Source: Deltaproteobacteria bacterium (lineage in GTDB: Bacteria > Desulfobacterota > DSM-4660 > Desulfatiglandales > Desulfatiglandaceae). From it: a stretch of 12,087 nt of DNA. The DNA lies in contig JAOZQV010000075.1 in NCBI GenBank assembly GCA_029932035.1, positions 1-12,087 of the forward strand. The letters are read 5' to 3'. The first letter of the stretch is position 1, and each line of letters starts with the position of its first letter. Of the stretch, positions 1 to 7,297 are shown piece after piece. Position numbers and translations under genes: made by a program. The notes under the pieces were generated by a model, which worked only from the letters and a program-made list of their open reading frames with translations, ran no database searches and was not told the origin of the DNA.

Positions 1-521
1 CGGTCAATTCCAGGCGCCCTTTACACTTGAGTCCTTTCGAGTTACCACCGAAAAAAACCACTTGGATCCAAGCATTTGCCAGGCCACTATCAAGATATCG
101 GTGGGAAAAGAGGAAGAGATAACCGCGGCAGAAGGTGAAGGGCCGGTTAATGCATTGGATAACGCCCTGAGAAAGGCCTTAACCAAATTCTTTCCCCAGA
201 TTGTGGAGATGGGCCTGGTTGATTTTAAGGTACGCGTCATTGACGGAAGTAACGGATTTTTTTTGGCAAAAAGCATTTGGAGGAATTGGGATGAAAAGTC
301 AAATTGTGGATATGTGTCTGGTTGATTTTTAGGTGCGTGTCATTGACGGAGGTGGCGGCACCGCATACAAGGTCAGGGTCCAGATCAAGCCCAGGGATTC
401 ACGTGAGATCTGGTCTACTATCGGCGTTTCAGAAAATGTCATTGAGGCAAGCTGGCAGGCATTGGTGGATAGCTTTCAGTATAAACTTTCCAAAGAACTT
501 GAAAGCACCACCCGGAGTTGA
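1..521 (+). pseudogene. cimA: Citramalate synthase 3' end, disrupted by partial duplication
   Basis: The frame starting at base 2 encodes the C-terminal LeuA-type dimer/regulatory domain of a citramalate synthase (pyruvate + acetyl-CoA to citramalate, entry to isoleucine); the phrase EGPVNALDNALRKAL and the following VDFKVRVIDG are typical of CimA rather than LeuA. After VIDGSNG this frame loses similarity and stops at 323-325. The missing end of the domain resumes in another frame: LVDF, a TAG stop at 330-332, then VRVIDGGGGTAYKVRV through VGVSENVIEASWQALVDS-like sequence (here IGVSENVIEASWQALVDS) to a stop at 519-521. The cause is a partial duplication (197-250 and 300-353). The catalytic barrel lies upstream of the window, so a shortened enzyme could still be made; about 60 C-terminal residues would be lost. 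An assembly artefact is possible. Identity of the family is well supported; calling it a pseudogene is inference. Confidence 0.8.
197..353 (+). repeat. Diverged 54-bp direct repeat within cimA
   Basis: Bases 197-250 and 300-353 align without gaps over 54 bp with 8 mismatches; the offset of 103 bp is not a multiple of three. Copy 1 reads QIVEMGLVDFKVRVIDG and copy 2 QIVDMCLVDF-stop-VRVIDG. One mismatch turns AAG (Lys) into TAG. The spacer 251-299 contains a run of eight T and does not resemble CimA. Confidence 0.85.
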
Positions 522-682
522 ATGATGAGAATAAATAAAGGTCACGGCATGGAGGAATGCGCCGCAGATTCCCTGAAACAGAGGGATCTGCGGAGGGTCC
601 TTAGATAGTTAGATAGAGTATGTGGGAAGACAGGTTTCAGACGGAGCTAAACCATTTTGACGAACTCTAAGGAGGTCATTCC
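522..682 (+). other. Gap between cimA remnant and leuA with a stem-loop and 8-bp repeat
   Basis: A hairpin is formed by CCGCAGATTCCCT (562-574) and AGGGATCTGCGG (582-593), twelve pairs with a single bulged T and a short loop. No T-run follows, so it is not a standard intrinsic terminator. At 601-616 the octamer TTAGATAG occurs twice in tandem. The hairpin might protect an mRNA end or separate cimA from leuA expression; nothing in the sequence decides this. No leucine-rich leader peptide was recognised. Confidence 0.5.
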
Positions 683-2227
683 ATGAAAGACCATGTAATC
701 ATATTTGATACGACACTCAGGGACGGAGAGCAATCTCCCGGGGCCAGCATGAATGCCGCTGAGAAGCTGCGGCTGGCCAGGCAGTTGGAGAAATTAGGCG
801 TCGATGTGATGGAAGCTGGTTTTCCGGCCTCATCCCCGGGGGACTTCGAATCGGTCCAGATGATCGCCCAAAAAATCAGAAATGTCCAGGTGACAGCCCT
901 TGCCAGAACATCCAGAGATGATATAGACAAGGCCTGGCAGGCGGTCAAAGATGCGGCCAACCCAAGGATCCACACTTTTATCGCTACTTCGGATATCCAC
1001 CTCAAGCATAAACTGAACATGGACCGAGATCAGGTGTTGCGGGAGGCTGTCGAGGCGGTGAAATATGCAAAAGGCCTCACAGAAAATGTGGAATTCTCAA
1101 CAGAGGACGGCACCCGATCCGACAGGGACTATCTCTGCCGGGTATTTGAGGCGGTGATCGAGGCAGGCGCCACTACCGTCAACCTGCCTGACACGGTGGG
1201 GTATACGCTCCCCGATGAGTATGCCGAGCTTATTACCTATATCAGGGAGCATACCCCCAATATCCATGAGGCCGTGATGAGTGTCCATTGCCACGATGAC
1301 TTGGGATTGGCCACGGCCAACACCCTGGCAGGCATTAAGGCCGGCGCCCGGCAGGTTGAGGTTACCATGAACGGGATTGGTGAGCGGGCAGGCAACACCT
1401 CACTGGAGGAGGTAGTGATGGCCCTTCACACGCGGGGGGATCTCATGAAATTAGAGACCTCCATTGACGCAAGCCAGATCTGCCCCACCAGCAGGCTTAC
1501 CTCCATGATAACCGGTATCGTGGTGCAGCCTAATAAGGCGATCGTGGGAGCGAACGCCTTTGCCCACGAGGCAGGCATCCATCAGGACGGGGTACTGAAG
1601 AACCGGATGACCTACGAGATCATGAACCCTGAAACTGTCGGTCTGGCGGGTAATGACCTGGTGCTCGGTAAACATTCGGGCAGACATGCCTTCAGAGACA
1701 AACTGGCCCAGATGGGCTATGAACTCTCACGAGAGGAGTTGGACGGACTTTTCCGGAAATTTAAGGAATTGGCTGATAAGCGAAAAGAGATCTTAGAGGA
1801 AGATATTGAGGCACTGGTTGCCGAGGAGATCCTGCGTGTCCCAGATGTGTATGAGTTGGACTACCTGAACGTGGTGAGCGGCACGGTTGCGGTGCCCACG
1901 GCAACGGTCAAGCTCAAGATCAGGGGGAAGGAGGCACAGGGCGCAGGCTTCGGAGTGGGGCCCATTGACGCCGCCTTTAATACTATTGCCAAGCTGGCCA
2001 AGAGCAGGACAAAACTGATGCGCTTTTCGGTCAATGCGATCACCGGCGGCATGGATGCCCAGGGGGAGGTCACGGTTCGATTGCAGGAAAACGGATCAGT
2101 GACCTTGGGCAAGGGCACTGATCCCGACATTATCACCGCAAGCGCCAAGGCATATGTCAACGGGCTGAATCGCCTGGAATATATGAAGAAGAATCCGAGG
2201 GTTTCTCCCAATGAGCGCCTTCCATGA
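683..2227 (+). CDS. leuA: 2-isopropylmalate synthase
   Basis: Cytoplasmic enzyme that condenses acetyl-CoA with 2-oxoisovalerate, the first committed step of leucine synthesis. The 514-residue length is normal for full-length LeuA. The N-terminal TIM barrel begins with FDTTLRDGEQSPG (Arg13-Asp14, metal and substrate site); the metal-binding HxH is His202-Cys-His204 in SVHCHDDLGLATANTLAG, followed by NGIGERAGNTSLEEV. From about residue 380 there is a complete LeuA dimer/allosteric domain (SGTVAVPTATVKL, FGVGPIDAAFNTI, VNGLNRLE), so leucine feedback is expected. The ATG at 683 is preceded by a strong ribosome binding site, AAGGAGGT at 669-676. It leads leuC, leuD and leuB, and unlike the cimA copy upstream it is intact. 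Very secure. Confidence 0.97.
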   Translation: MKDHVIIFDTTLRDGEQSPGASMNAAEKLRLARQLEKLGVDVMEAGFPASSPGDFESVQMIAQKIRNVQVTALARTSRDDIDKAWQAVKDAANPRIHTFIATSDIHLKHKLNMDRDQVLREAVEAVKYAKGLTENVEFSTEDGTRSDRDYLCRVFEAVIEAGATTVNLPDTVGYTLPDEYAELITYIREHTPNIHEAVMSVHCHDDLGLATANTLAGIKAGARQVEVTMNGIGERAGNTSLEEVVMALHTRGDLMKLETSIDASQICPTSRLTSMITGIVVQPNKAIVGANAFAHEAGIHQDGVLKNRMTYEIMNPETVGLAGNDLVLGKHSGRHAFRDKLAQMGYELSREELDGLFRKFKELADKRKEILEEDIEALVAEEILRVPDVYELDYLNVVSGTVAVPTATVKLKIRGKEAQGAGFGVGPIDAAFNTIAKLAKSRTKLMRFSVNAITGGMDAQGEVTVRLQENGSVTLGKGTDPDIITASAKAYVNGLNRLEYMKKNPRVSPNERLP

Positions 2228-2266
2228 GAGCAGTCCTGAAACAGGCACGGGAAAAGAGGACAATCT

Positions 2267-3526
2267 ATGCCCATGACAATAACCGAAAAGATCCTTGCAG
2301 AGCACGCAGGCAGGGAGGCCGTAAGCCCCGGCGAATTGGTCCAGGTAGATGTGGACCTGGCGTTGGCCAATGACATTACCGCTCCCCTGGCCATTGACGT
2401 ATTTGACCGGTTGGGGGCACGAGAGGTCTTTGACCGGGAAAAAATTGCCCTTGTCCCTGACCATTTTGTGCCTAACAAGGACATCGAGTCGGCACAACAG
2501 GTGAAAGTGACAAGGGAGTTTGCGCGAAAACACCGGATAAAGCATTTCTTTGAATTGGGTGAAACCGGTATCGAACATGTCATCCTGCCCGAAAAAGGCC
2601 TTATTACGCCCGGCGACCTCATTATCGGGGCGGACAGTCACACCTGCACCTACGGCGCGCTTGGCGCTTTTTCAGCAGGCGTAGGGAGCACCGATCTGGG
2701 TGCGATTTTAGCCACGGGAAAGACATGGCTCAAGGTCCCCGCAACAATCAAACTTGTTTACGAGGGGGAACTCTCGCCCTGGGTGGGGGGAAAAGATCTC
2801 ATCCTTTACACCCTCGGGCTCCTCGGTGTCTCTGGCGCCGTGTACCATTCCCTGGAATTTACCGGGGAGGTAACGGAGGGGCTTTCAATGTCCCAGCGTT
2901 TTACCATGGCTAACATGGCTGTGGAGGCAGGGGCCAAGAACGGCATCTTCGAGCCAGACGAGATCACCAAAGAATATATGGAAGAGCGATCTGACCGGTC
3001 CGGCAACTTTTTAAAGAGTGACCTGGATGCCTGTTACGAAAATAAGTTCAAAATCAGGGTTGATGATATGGAGCCTCAGGTTGCGTTACCCCATTCACCC
3101 GATAATATACGACCCATATCTGAGGTAGATCCGGTTGTGCTGGACCAGGTTTTCTTAGGGTCGTGCACCAACGGACGTTTGGAAGATCTGCGGGATGCTG
3201 CCCGGCTTTTAGAGGGACGAAAGGTGGCAGACGGGGTCAGGTTCATCGTCATCCCAGGCTCCCCGTCCATCTACAGGGAGGCTATAAAGGAAGGTATTGT
3301 CGAGACGCTCCTTGATGTTGGGGCTGTTATCGGCCCCCCCTGTTGCGGCCCCTGTCTTGGTGGACATATGGGAATCTTAGCGGAAGGAGAACGGGCCCTC
3401 TCCACAAGCAACAGGAACTTTGTGGGCCGTATGGGGCATCCCAAGAGCGAGGTCTATCTATCAAGTCCGGTGGTAGCAGCAGCATCCGCGGTCATAGGGC
3501 GCATTGCTTCCCCCGAGGATCTTTAG
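2267..3526 (+). CDS. leuC: 3-isopropylmalate dehydratase large subunit
   Basis: Large subunit of the aconitase-family isomerase that converts 2- to 3-isopropylmalate through dimethylcitraconate, working with LeuD. At 419 residues it is the shorter LeuC form also seen in archaea and many anaerobes. The [4Fe-4S] ligands are visible: Cys300 in FLGSCTNGR, and Cys360 and Cys363 in GPPCCGPCLGG. Active-site sequence includes PDHFVP and GADSHTCTYGALGAFSAGVGST. The ATG at 2267 has an AGAGGA-type site shortly upstream; a second in-frame ATG at 2273 is possible. The gap after leuA is 39 bp, consistent with one transcript. The related homoaconitase is the main alternative, but the leu context argues for LeuC. 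Confidence 0.95.
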   Translation: MPMTITEKILAEHAGREAVSPGELVQVDVDLALANDITAPLAIDVFDRLGAREVFDREKIALVPDHFVPNKDIESAQQVKVTREFARKHRIKHFFELGETGIEHVILPEKGLITPGDLIIGADSHTCTYGALGAFSAGVGSTDLGAILATGKTWLKVPATIKLVYEGELSPWVGGKDLILYTLGLLGVSGAVYHSLEFTGEVTEGLSMSQRFTMANMAVEAGAKNGIFEPDEITKEYMEERSDRSGNFLKSDLDACYENKFKIRVDDMEPQVALPHSPDNIRPISEVDPVVLDQVFLGSCTNGRLEDLRDAARLLEGRKVADGVRFIVIPGSPSIYREAIKEGIVETLLDVGAVIGPPCCGPCLGGHMGILAEGERALSTSNRNFVGRMGHPKSEVYLSSPVVAAASAVIGRIASPEDL

Positions 3527-3567
3527 AAAGGGAGAATTGAAGGATTAAGGAATTAAGGAATTTAGGG

Positions 3568-4053
3568 ATGAAAATTGAAGGAAAGGTCTGGATGTTTGGG
3601 GATCATGTGGATACGGATCTGATTATCCCCGCGAGATACCTGAACGTGTCGGACAAAAACGAACTGGCGAAGCATTGTTTTGCCGATTTGAGGCCTGAGT
3701 TTATCAAAGAGGTGGGGGTTGGCGATATTGTTGTGGCTGGAATCAATTTCGGCTGCGGCTCCTCCAGGGAGCAGGCCCCGTTGGCGATGAAGACGGCCGG
3801 GGTTGGCGCTGTCATCGCAAAGAGCTTTGCAAGGATCTTCTATAGGAACGCCTTCAATATCGGTTTCCCGGTCCTGGAATCTGAAGAGGTGCCGGAACAG
3901 GTCAGGGAGGGAGATAGCGTTTCTCTCGATCTTTCAAAGGGGGAGATCGTGGGAATAGAGCAAGACAAACACTTTTATGCAAGGCCGATTCCTGATTTCA
4001 TGCGCGATATCCTGAAGGCGGGTGGTCTTGTGGAATACCTGAAAAAGAGATAG
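3568..4053 (+). CDS. leuD: 3-isopropylmalate dehydratase small subunit
   Basis: Small swivelling subunit of the LeuCD isomerase; it carries the mobile domain that completes the active site. The 161-residue length suits the short LeuD form that pairs with 420-residue LeuC. Diagnostic sequence: DHVDTDLIIPARYL near residue 12 and NFGCGSSREQAP near residue 60, then AKSFARIFYRNAFNIGFPVLE. The gene follows leuC by 41 bp. Just upstream lies an 8-bp tandem run (GATTAAGG, AATTAAGG, AATTTAGG at about 3542-3565) offering several purine-rich Shine-Dalgarno-like stretches before the ATG. Confidence 0.95.
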   Translation: MKIEGKVWMFGDHVDTDLIIPARYLNVSDKNELAKHCFADLRPEFIKEVGVGDIVVAGINFGCGSSREQAPLAMKTAGVGAVIAKSFARIFYRNAFNIGFPVLESEEVPEQVREGDSVSLDLSKGEIVGIEQDKHFYARPIPDFMRDILKAGGLVEYLKKR

Positions 4054-4071
4054 GCATTAGGGGAAAACAGA

Positions 4072-5133
4072 ATGAAAAAAAGATATAATATTGCCGTGAT
4101 TCCGGGTGATGGCACGGGGCCTGAGGTGGTGGCTGAGGGTATAAAGGTCCTGAAGGCGATTTCGAGACAGTTTGATCTTGATTTTCAATTCAAGACCTTT
4201 GACTTAGGTGGAAAACGGTATCTCAAAGAAGGCGCCCTGCTGACACAGGAAGAATTAGAGGAATTGAAGACCATGGATGCCATATACTTAGGCGCCATCG
4301 GCCACCCGGATGTCACCCCCGGGATCCTCGAAAGGGAGATCCTCTTGAAGTTGCGCTTTGAATTAGACCTATATATAAACCTCCGGCCAGTCGGCCTTTT
4401 TCCCGGCGTTGCTACCCCTCTCAAGGATAAAAGCCCAAGGGACATTGACTTTGTGGTGGTGAGAGAGAATTCCGAAGGTATGTATGCAGGGGGAGGCGGG
4501 TTTTTCAAAAAGGGGACCCCGGATGAAATTGCCATTCAGGAGTCAGTCAATACCCGCAAAGGGGTCGAGAGATGCCTACGGTACGCCTATGAATATTGTA
4601 TGAAGCGGAACAAGAAAAGGCAGTTGACACTTTGCGCTAAGACAAATGTCCTTATTTATGAGTCTGATCTGTGGTTCAGGGTTTTTCAGGAGATTCATGA
4701 AGATTATCCTGACATTACTATCAACTATCAGCATGTGGATGCTCTCTGCATGTGGATGATCAAGGACCCGGAACAGTTTGATGTGATCGTTACCACCAAC
4801 CTGTTCGGTGATATAATTACGGACATCGGCGCAATTATTCAAGGGGGCTTAGGGGTTGCGGCCGGCGGGAACATCAACCCCCAGGGAACGGCCATGTTTG
4901 AACCGATAGGTGGGTCGGCGCCAAAATATGCAGGCTCAGGCCAGATCAACCCCCTGGCAGCCATTGTCGCCGCCCAGATGATGCTTGAGCACTTAGGTGA
5001 AGAAGATGCTGCGGAAAGTCTACTCGCGGCCATTAAGGATGTTGTGAAAGAAAAGCTGATCAGCCTCGATGCGGGGAAAATGGGATATTCCACCACTGAG
5101 GTGGGAGATTTGGTGGTGAGCTCTTTAGGTTGA
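4072..5133 (+). CDS. leuB: 3-isopropylmalate dehydrogenase
   Basis: NAD-dependent beta-hydroxyacid oxidative decarboxylase producing 2-oxoisocaproate, the last specific step of the leucine pathway. The 353 residues start with IAVIPGDGTGPEVV and include LRPVGLFPG, VVRENSEGMYAGGGG, NLFGDIITDIGAIIQGGLG (metal-binding Asp residues) and the cofactor-side loop EPIGGSAPKYAGSGQINPLAAI. The ENSEG form belongs to the branch shared with tartrate and homoisocitrate dehydrogenases, so substrate identity rests on the operon: it lies 18 bp after leuD and completes the set leuA, C, D, B. No clear intrinsic terminator follows. Confidence 0.92.
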   Translation: MKKRYNIAVIPGDGTGPEVVAEGIKVLKAISRQFDLDFQFKTFDLGGKRYLKEGALLTQEELEELKTMDAIYLGAIGHPDVTPGILEREILLKLRFELDLYINLRPVGLFPGVATPLKDKSPRDIDFVVVRENSEGMYAGGGGFFKKGTPDEIAIQESVNTRKGVERCLRYAYEYCMKRNKKRQLTLCAKTNVLIYESDLWFRVFQEIHEDYPDITINYQHVDALCMWMIKDPEQFDVIVTTNLFGDIITDIGAIIQGGLGVAAGGNINPQGTAMFEPIGGSAPKYAGSGQINPLAAIVAAQMMLEHLGEEDAAESLLAAIKDVVKEKLISLDAGKMGYSTTEVGDLVVSSLG

Positions 5134-5405
5134 AAACATTGTCCCTCACTAAATGCTTTCTGTCCAGGATAATTAGTGCCTGAACGAAAACCCTGTTCAG
5201 ACACGATTTTGGTCCCGCAGGGTGGGATTGGATTCCGAATTTTGGATTAAATAAAACAACTTGAACTCACTATACATTCATAAATAATCTTGGGCATTTT
5301 TGATTTCGGGGTTTTCGTTCAGGGACTAATTGCATGCATTCCTTCTATCCCAGAGTATTGGAGAGAGCCCATAGGGCACCGGTATGCTTTGGGCCAGTCC
5401 GGCTG
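5134..5405. other. Intergenic gap between convergent leu and hgc operons
   Basis: This gap lies between leuB (+) and hgcB (-), which converge. Its main content is the inverted-repeat element at 5171-5331. No coding frame and no hairpin followed by a T-run was seen for either operon. At its right edge GCTGTTAACAGC is a perfect 12-bp palindrome (5402-5413) overlapping the last codons and stop of hgcB. Confidence 0.6.
5171..5331. repeat. 161-bp inverted-repeat element, possible MITE
   Basis: The arms are 5171-5193 and 5309-5331, 23 bp each. The reverse complement of the right arm equals the left arm at 22 of 23 positions (core CCTGAACGAAAACCC). The 115-bp centre is non-coding. The pentamer TAATT flanks in direct orientation (5170-5174 and 5327-5331), which could be a target duplication, but because it is part of the arms and nearly palindromic this is not conclusive. 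No transposase is present. Alternatives are a large transcribed hairpin acting on one or both converging operons, or a regulatory repeat. Confidence 0.6.
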
Positions 5406-5753
5406 TTAACAGCAGCCTGTCCCCATAGACACGTTAGGTTTCTCAACCCCACTTACTGCATTCTTAGACGGCTCGATCACACAGCAACATGAAGACGCAT
5501 CCCGGCCCAGGGCAGCATTGATGACTGCGGCAGCGCAGCCCACACCAGCCTGAACGGTCACTGCCTCTGAGGGGCAGTTCCGGGCGCAGGCCCCGCACTC
5601 CATGCAGCGATCGCGGTTTTGAATCATAGCATGCCCGTTATTCATGCTGAGGACCTCATGGGGACAGACTACGAGGCAGATACCGCACCCAACACATTTT
5701 TCCCGGTCAAGATTTAAGGTGACAACGTTGCTGAGATAAATCATTTTTCCCAT
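5406..5753 (-). CDS. hgcB: HgcB, ferredoxin partner in mercury methylation
   Basis: Small two-[4Fe-4S] ferredoxin that is thought to reduce the corrinoid of HgcA and handle Hg(II) during methylmercury formation. Cluster motifs are Cys20/23/26/30-Pro and Cys50/53/56/60-Pro. After them come AGVGCAAAV with Cys73, the Cys known to be required in HgcB, and a terminal Cys114-Cys115 pair, both hallmarks of the family. The protein has 115 residues, about 20 more than the well-studied 95-residue HgcB of strain ND132; the extra length lies between Cys73 and the end and includes Cys89-Cys90-Cys91. The ATG at 5753 has GGGAGC overlapping the hgcA stop codon as ribosome site; the gap to hgcA is 16 bp, so translation is probably coupled. 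A second ATG is at codon 4. Confidence 0.95.
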   Translation of the reverse strand: MGKMIYLSNVVTLNLDREKCVGCGICLVVCPHEVLSMNNGHAMIQNRDRCMECGACARNCPSEAVTVQAGVGCAAAVINAALGRDASSCCCVIEPSKNAVSGVEKPNVSMGTGCC

Positions 5754-5769
5754 TTCAGAAGATAGCTCC

Positions 5770-6831
5770 CTAAATCGTAAACAGTGATCCTAACCATAAA
5801 AATAAACCTGCTGCACCCGCGGCAATCTCTAAGGGCACTGCCCATTTCATCTCTTTTTTGACCCCCGAAAGGGAGGTGTAGGTGGAAGCGCCTGTAAAGT
5901 TCATGGCCAAATAAGCTGCAATGGCAGGAATTAAAAAGAACCATGCCAAGGTTTGAATTCTGCCTTGCCAATCACTGAGATTTTCCGGTCTGAGGGCCGT
6001 GAGTATGACCACTGTTATAAGACCCACGGTCCCCCCTTTCAGAGAGAAAGCTCGACCAGGAAGCCAGGGCAACAGTATGGGTGTCAGAACCGCACCTGCT
6101 GTCACTGCACTCAGCAAAGCAATAATAGCAAAGAGACCGTAGTGTAATGCGCCGGCCCAGAATCCAGTCTGCCCGCCCAAGCCGCCGACAAAGAAAAAGA
6201 GCGGGAGCATGATAAGCACCCATTTGAGAGTGCTGACCAGTTCCACAGGGATAAGAACAGTTCTTTCCCTGATATTAAAGGTCTTGAGCCGCATTTCGGG
6301 GGTTGCTTTGAGTCCTGCCTCTAAGAAGAGCGGCAGGTCGGTTGCATTGATGGGGCCATAAATGACTTTGAAGCCGGAACGCTTCTTTACCAGGTGGGCC
6401 GCAACCCCGGGTCCTGACAGTTGCGGCAGAATCAATTCCCGGTGGACCACGATCTTCGCCAGATTGCTGGACGCGATACGCCGGACCAGTTCCTCTGTAG
6501 CGAATGTCCCTTTCCCTGCCGCACACCATACATTTATGCCGTTGGTATCCAGCACCAGGATCCATGCATCGCGGCCGGGGAGGGCCTCGCGGAGCCGGTC
6601 AAAACTCATCTTATAATTGGCTGTGACAAGGACCGGGGCATGTTCGCCGGGATTCCCGAGGGCATATAATCCGGGATCTACCGTAAACCGCATACGTCTC
6701 ACACCCCATCGGGCTTTAATGCTCCCTAAACGATCGGCCCACTCTAAGGTAGAGGAAACCCGGGGGACACGTCCCATTTTGGTTTCAACCGAACCCGTCA
6801 CAAACGGCTGATCAAGATTGGGAGGACTCAC
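5770..6831 (-). CDS. hgcA: HgcA, corrinoid methyltransferase for mercury methylation
   Basis: Membrane corrinoid protein that transfers a methyl group to inorganic Hg(II), making methylmercury together with HgcB. The N-terminal corrinoid domain (about 1-190) has the diagnostic cap-helix motif NVWCAAGK at residues 100-107; Cys103 is the expected cobalt ligand. The start PFVTGSVETKMGRVPRVS and WGVRRMRFTVDPGLYALGNP also match the family. Five membrane segments follow, roughly 202-220, 229-253, 266-280, 292-311 and 330-351, with the conserved NFTGASTYTSLSGVKKEM before the last. The GTG at 6829-6831 is chosen because similarity begins before the first ATG (codon 19), an in-frame TGA lies seven codons upstream, and AAGGGA sits about 9 bases before it. 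353 residues is normal for HgcA. Identity is very secure; activity is inferred. Confidence 0.97.
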   Translation of the reverse strand: MSPPNLDQPFVTGSVETKMGRVPRVSSTLEWADRLGSIKARWGVRRMRFTVDPGLYALGNPGEHAPVLVTANYKMSFDRLREALPGRDAWILVLDTNGINVWCAAGKGTFATEELVRRIASSNLAKIVVHRELILPQLSGPGVAAHLVKKRSGFKVIYGPINATDLPLFLEAGLKATPEMRLKTFNIRERTVLIPVELVSTLKWVLIMLPLFFFVGGLGGQTGFWAGALHYGLFAIIALLSAVTAGAVLTPILLPWLPGRAFSLKGGTVGLITVVILTALRPENLSDWQGRIQTLAWFFLIPAIAAYLAMNFTGASTYTSLSGVKKEMKWAVPLEIAAGAAGLFLWLGSLFTI

Positions 6832-6922
6832 CTGAGCCGTTCCCTTAGGTCAGCAGCTACCTGTGGAGGTTTGACCGGCTTCGAAATTTACTGTTTTCAA
6901 CATTGATAAGTCCACAACCGAC

Positions 6923-7255
6923 CTAAAAAACCATGGGAACATATCCATCTTTTAAGAAATCGGAAATTATTGTGCCCACATAATCCACCTGAAATCCAAG
7001 ATCCTCTATCTTTTCAGAGATGCCTTCCCGGTCAGAGATGAACTTACAGGCGATCGGTTTCTCCACGGCGCCAAATTCTTTCGCGGTCTTGGCTATCATC
7101 TCATCTTCAACAAGGAGACGCTCAGACGGCCCAAAAAATATAACCTTAACTTCGTCCATCCAACCCTCAGAGAGTGCCTTGCTTGCATACATTAAGCCTG
7201 TTAACGCCTTCTCGTTTTCACCGGTAGCTATAATCATCAACAATTTAGAGCTCAT
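6923..7255 (-). CDS. DsrE-like small protein in the hgc operon
   Basis: A 110-residue cytoplasmic protein resembling the DsrE/DsrF-like family, whose members carry or relay sulfur or sense thiols. The fold is suggested by a first strand KLLMIIATGENE, then helix ALTGLMYASKAL, strand EVKVIFFGPSERLLVED, and PIACKFISD with a single Cys70 at the position where DsrE proteins often place their reactive Cys. The start is set at ATG 7255 because AGGAGG (7265-7270) lies 9 bases upstream; a longer TTG start would place this site inside the coding sequence, and ATG 7261 is only 3 bases away from it. It follows arsR by 42 bp and precedes hgcA by 91 bp, same strand. The role is not known; a link to thiol, sulfide or metal handling for HgcAB is inference. 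Confidence 0.8.
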   Translation of the reverse strand: MSSKLLMIIATGENEKALTGLMYASKALSEGWMDEVKVIFFGPSERLLVEDEMIAKTAKEFGAVEKPIACKFISDREGISEKIEDLGFQVDYVGTIISDFLKDGYVPMVF

Positions 7256-7297
7256 AGTCATCTTCCTCCTCAAGTATTAAATGTTTATGGTTATTAT

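Noticed and set aside
562..593. Hairpin as an intrinsic terminator of cimA
   Set aside because: No T-rich stretch follows the stem on the + strand.
1861..2641. Long minus-strand open frames opposite leuA and leuC
   Set aside because: They lie antisense to two secure genes, resemble no family and reflect codon bias of the coding strand.
5402..5413. GCTGTTAACAGC palindrome as an operator
   Set aside because: It overlaps the conserved Cys-Cys-stop codons of hgcB, so the symmetry is probably a coding coincidence.
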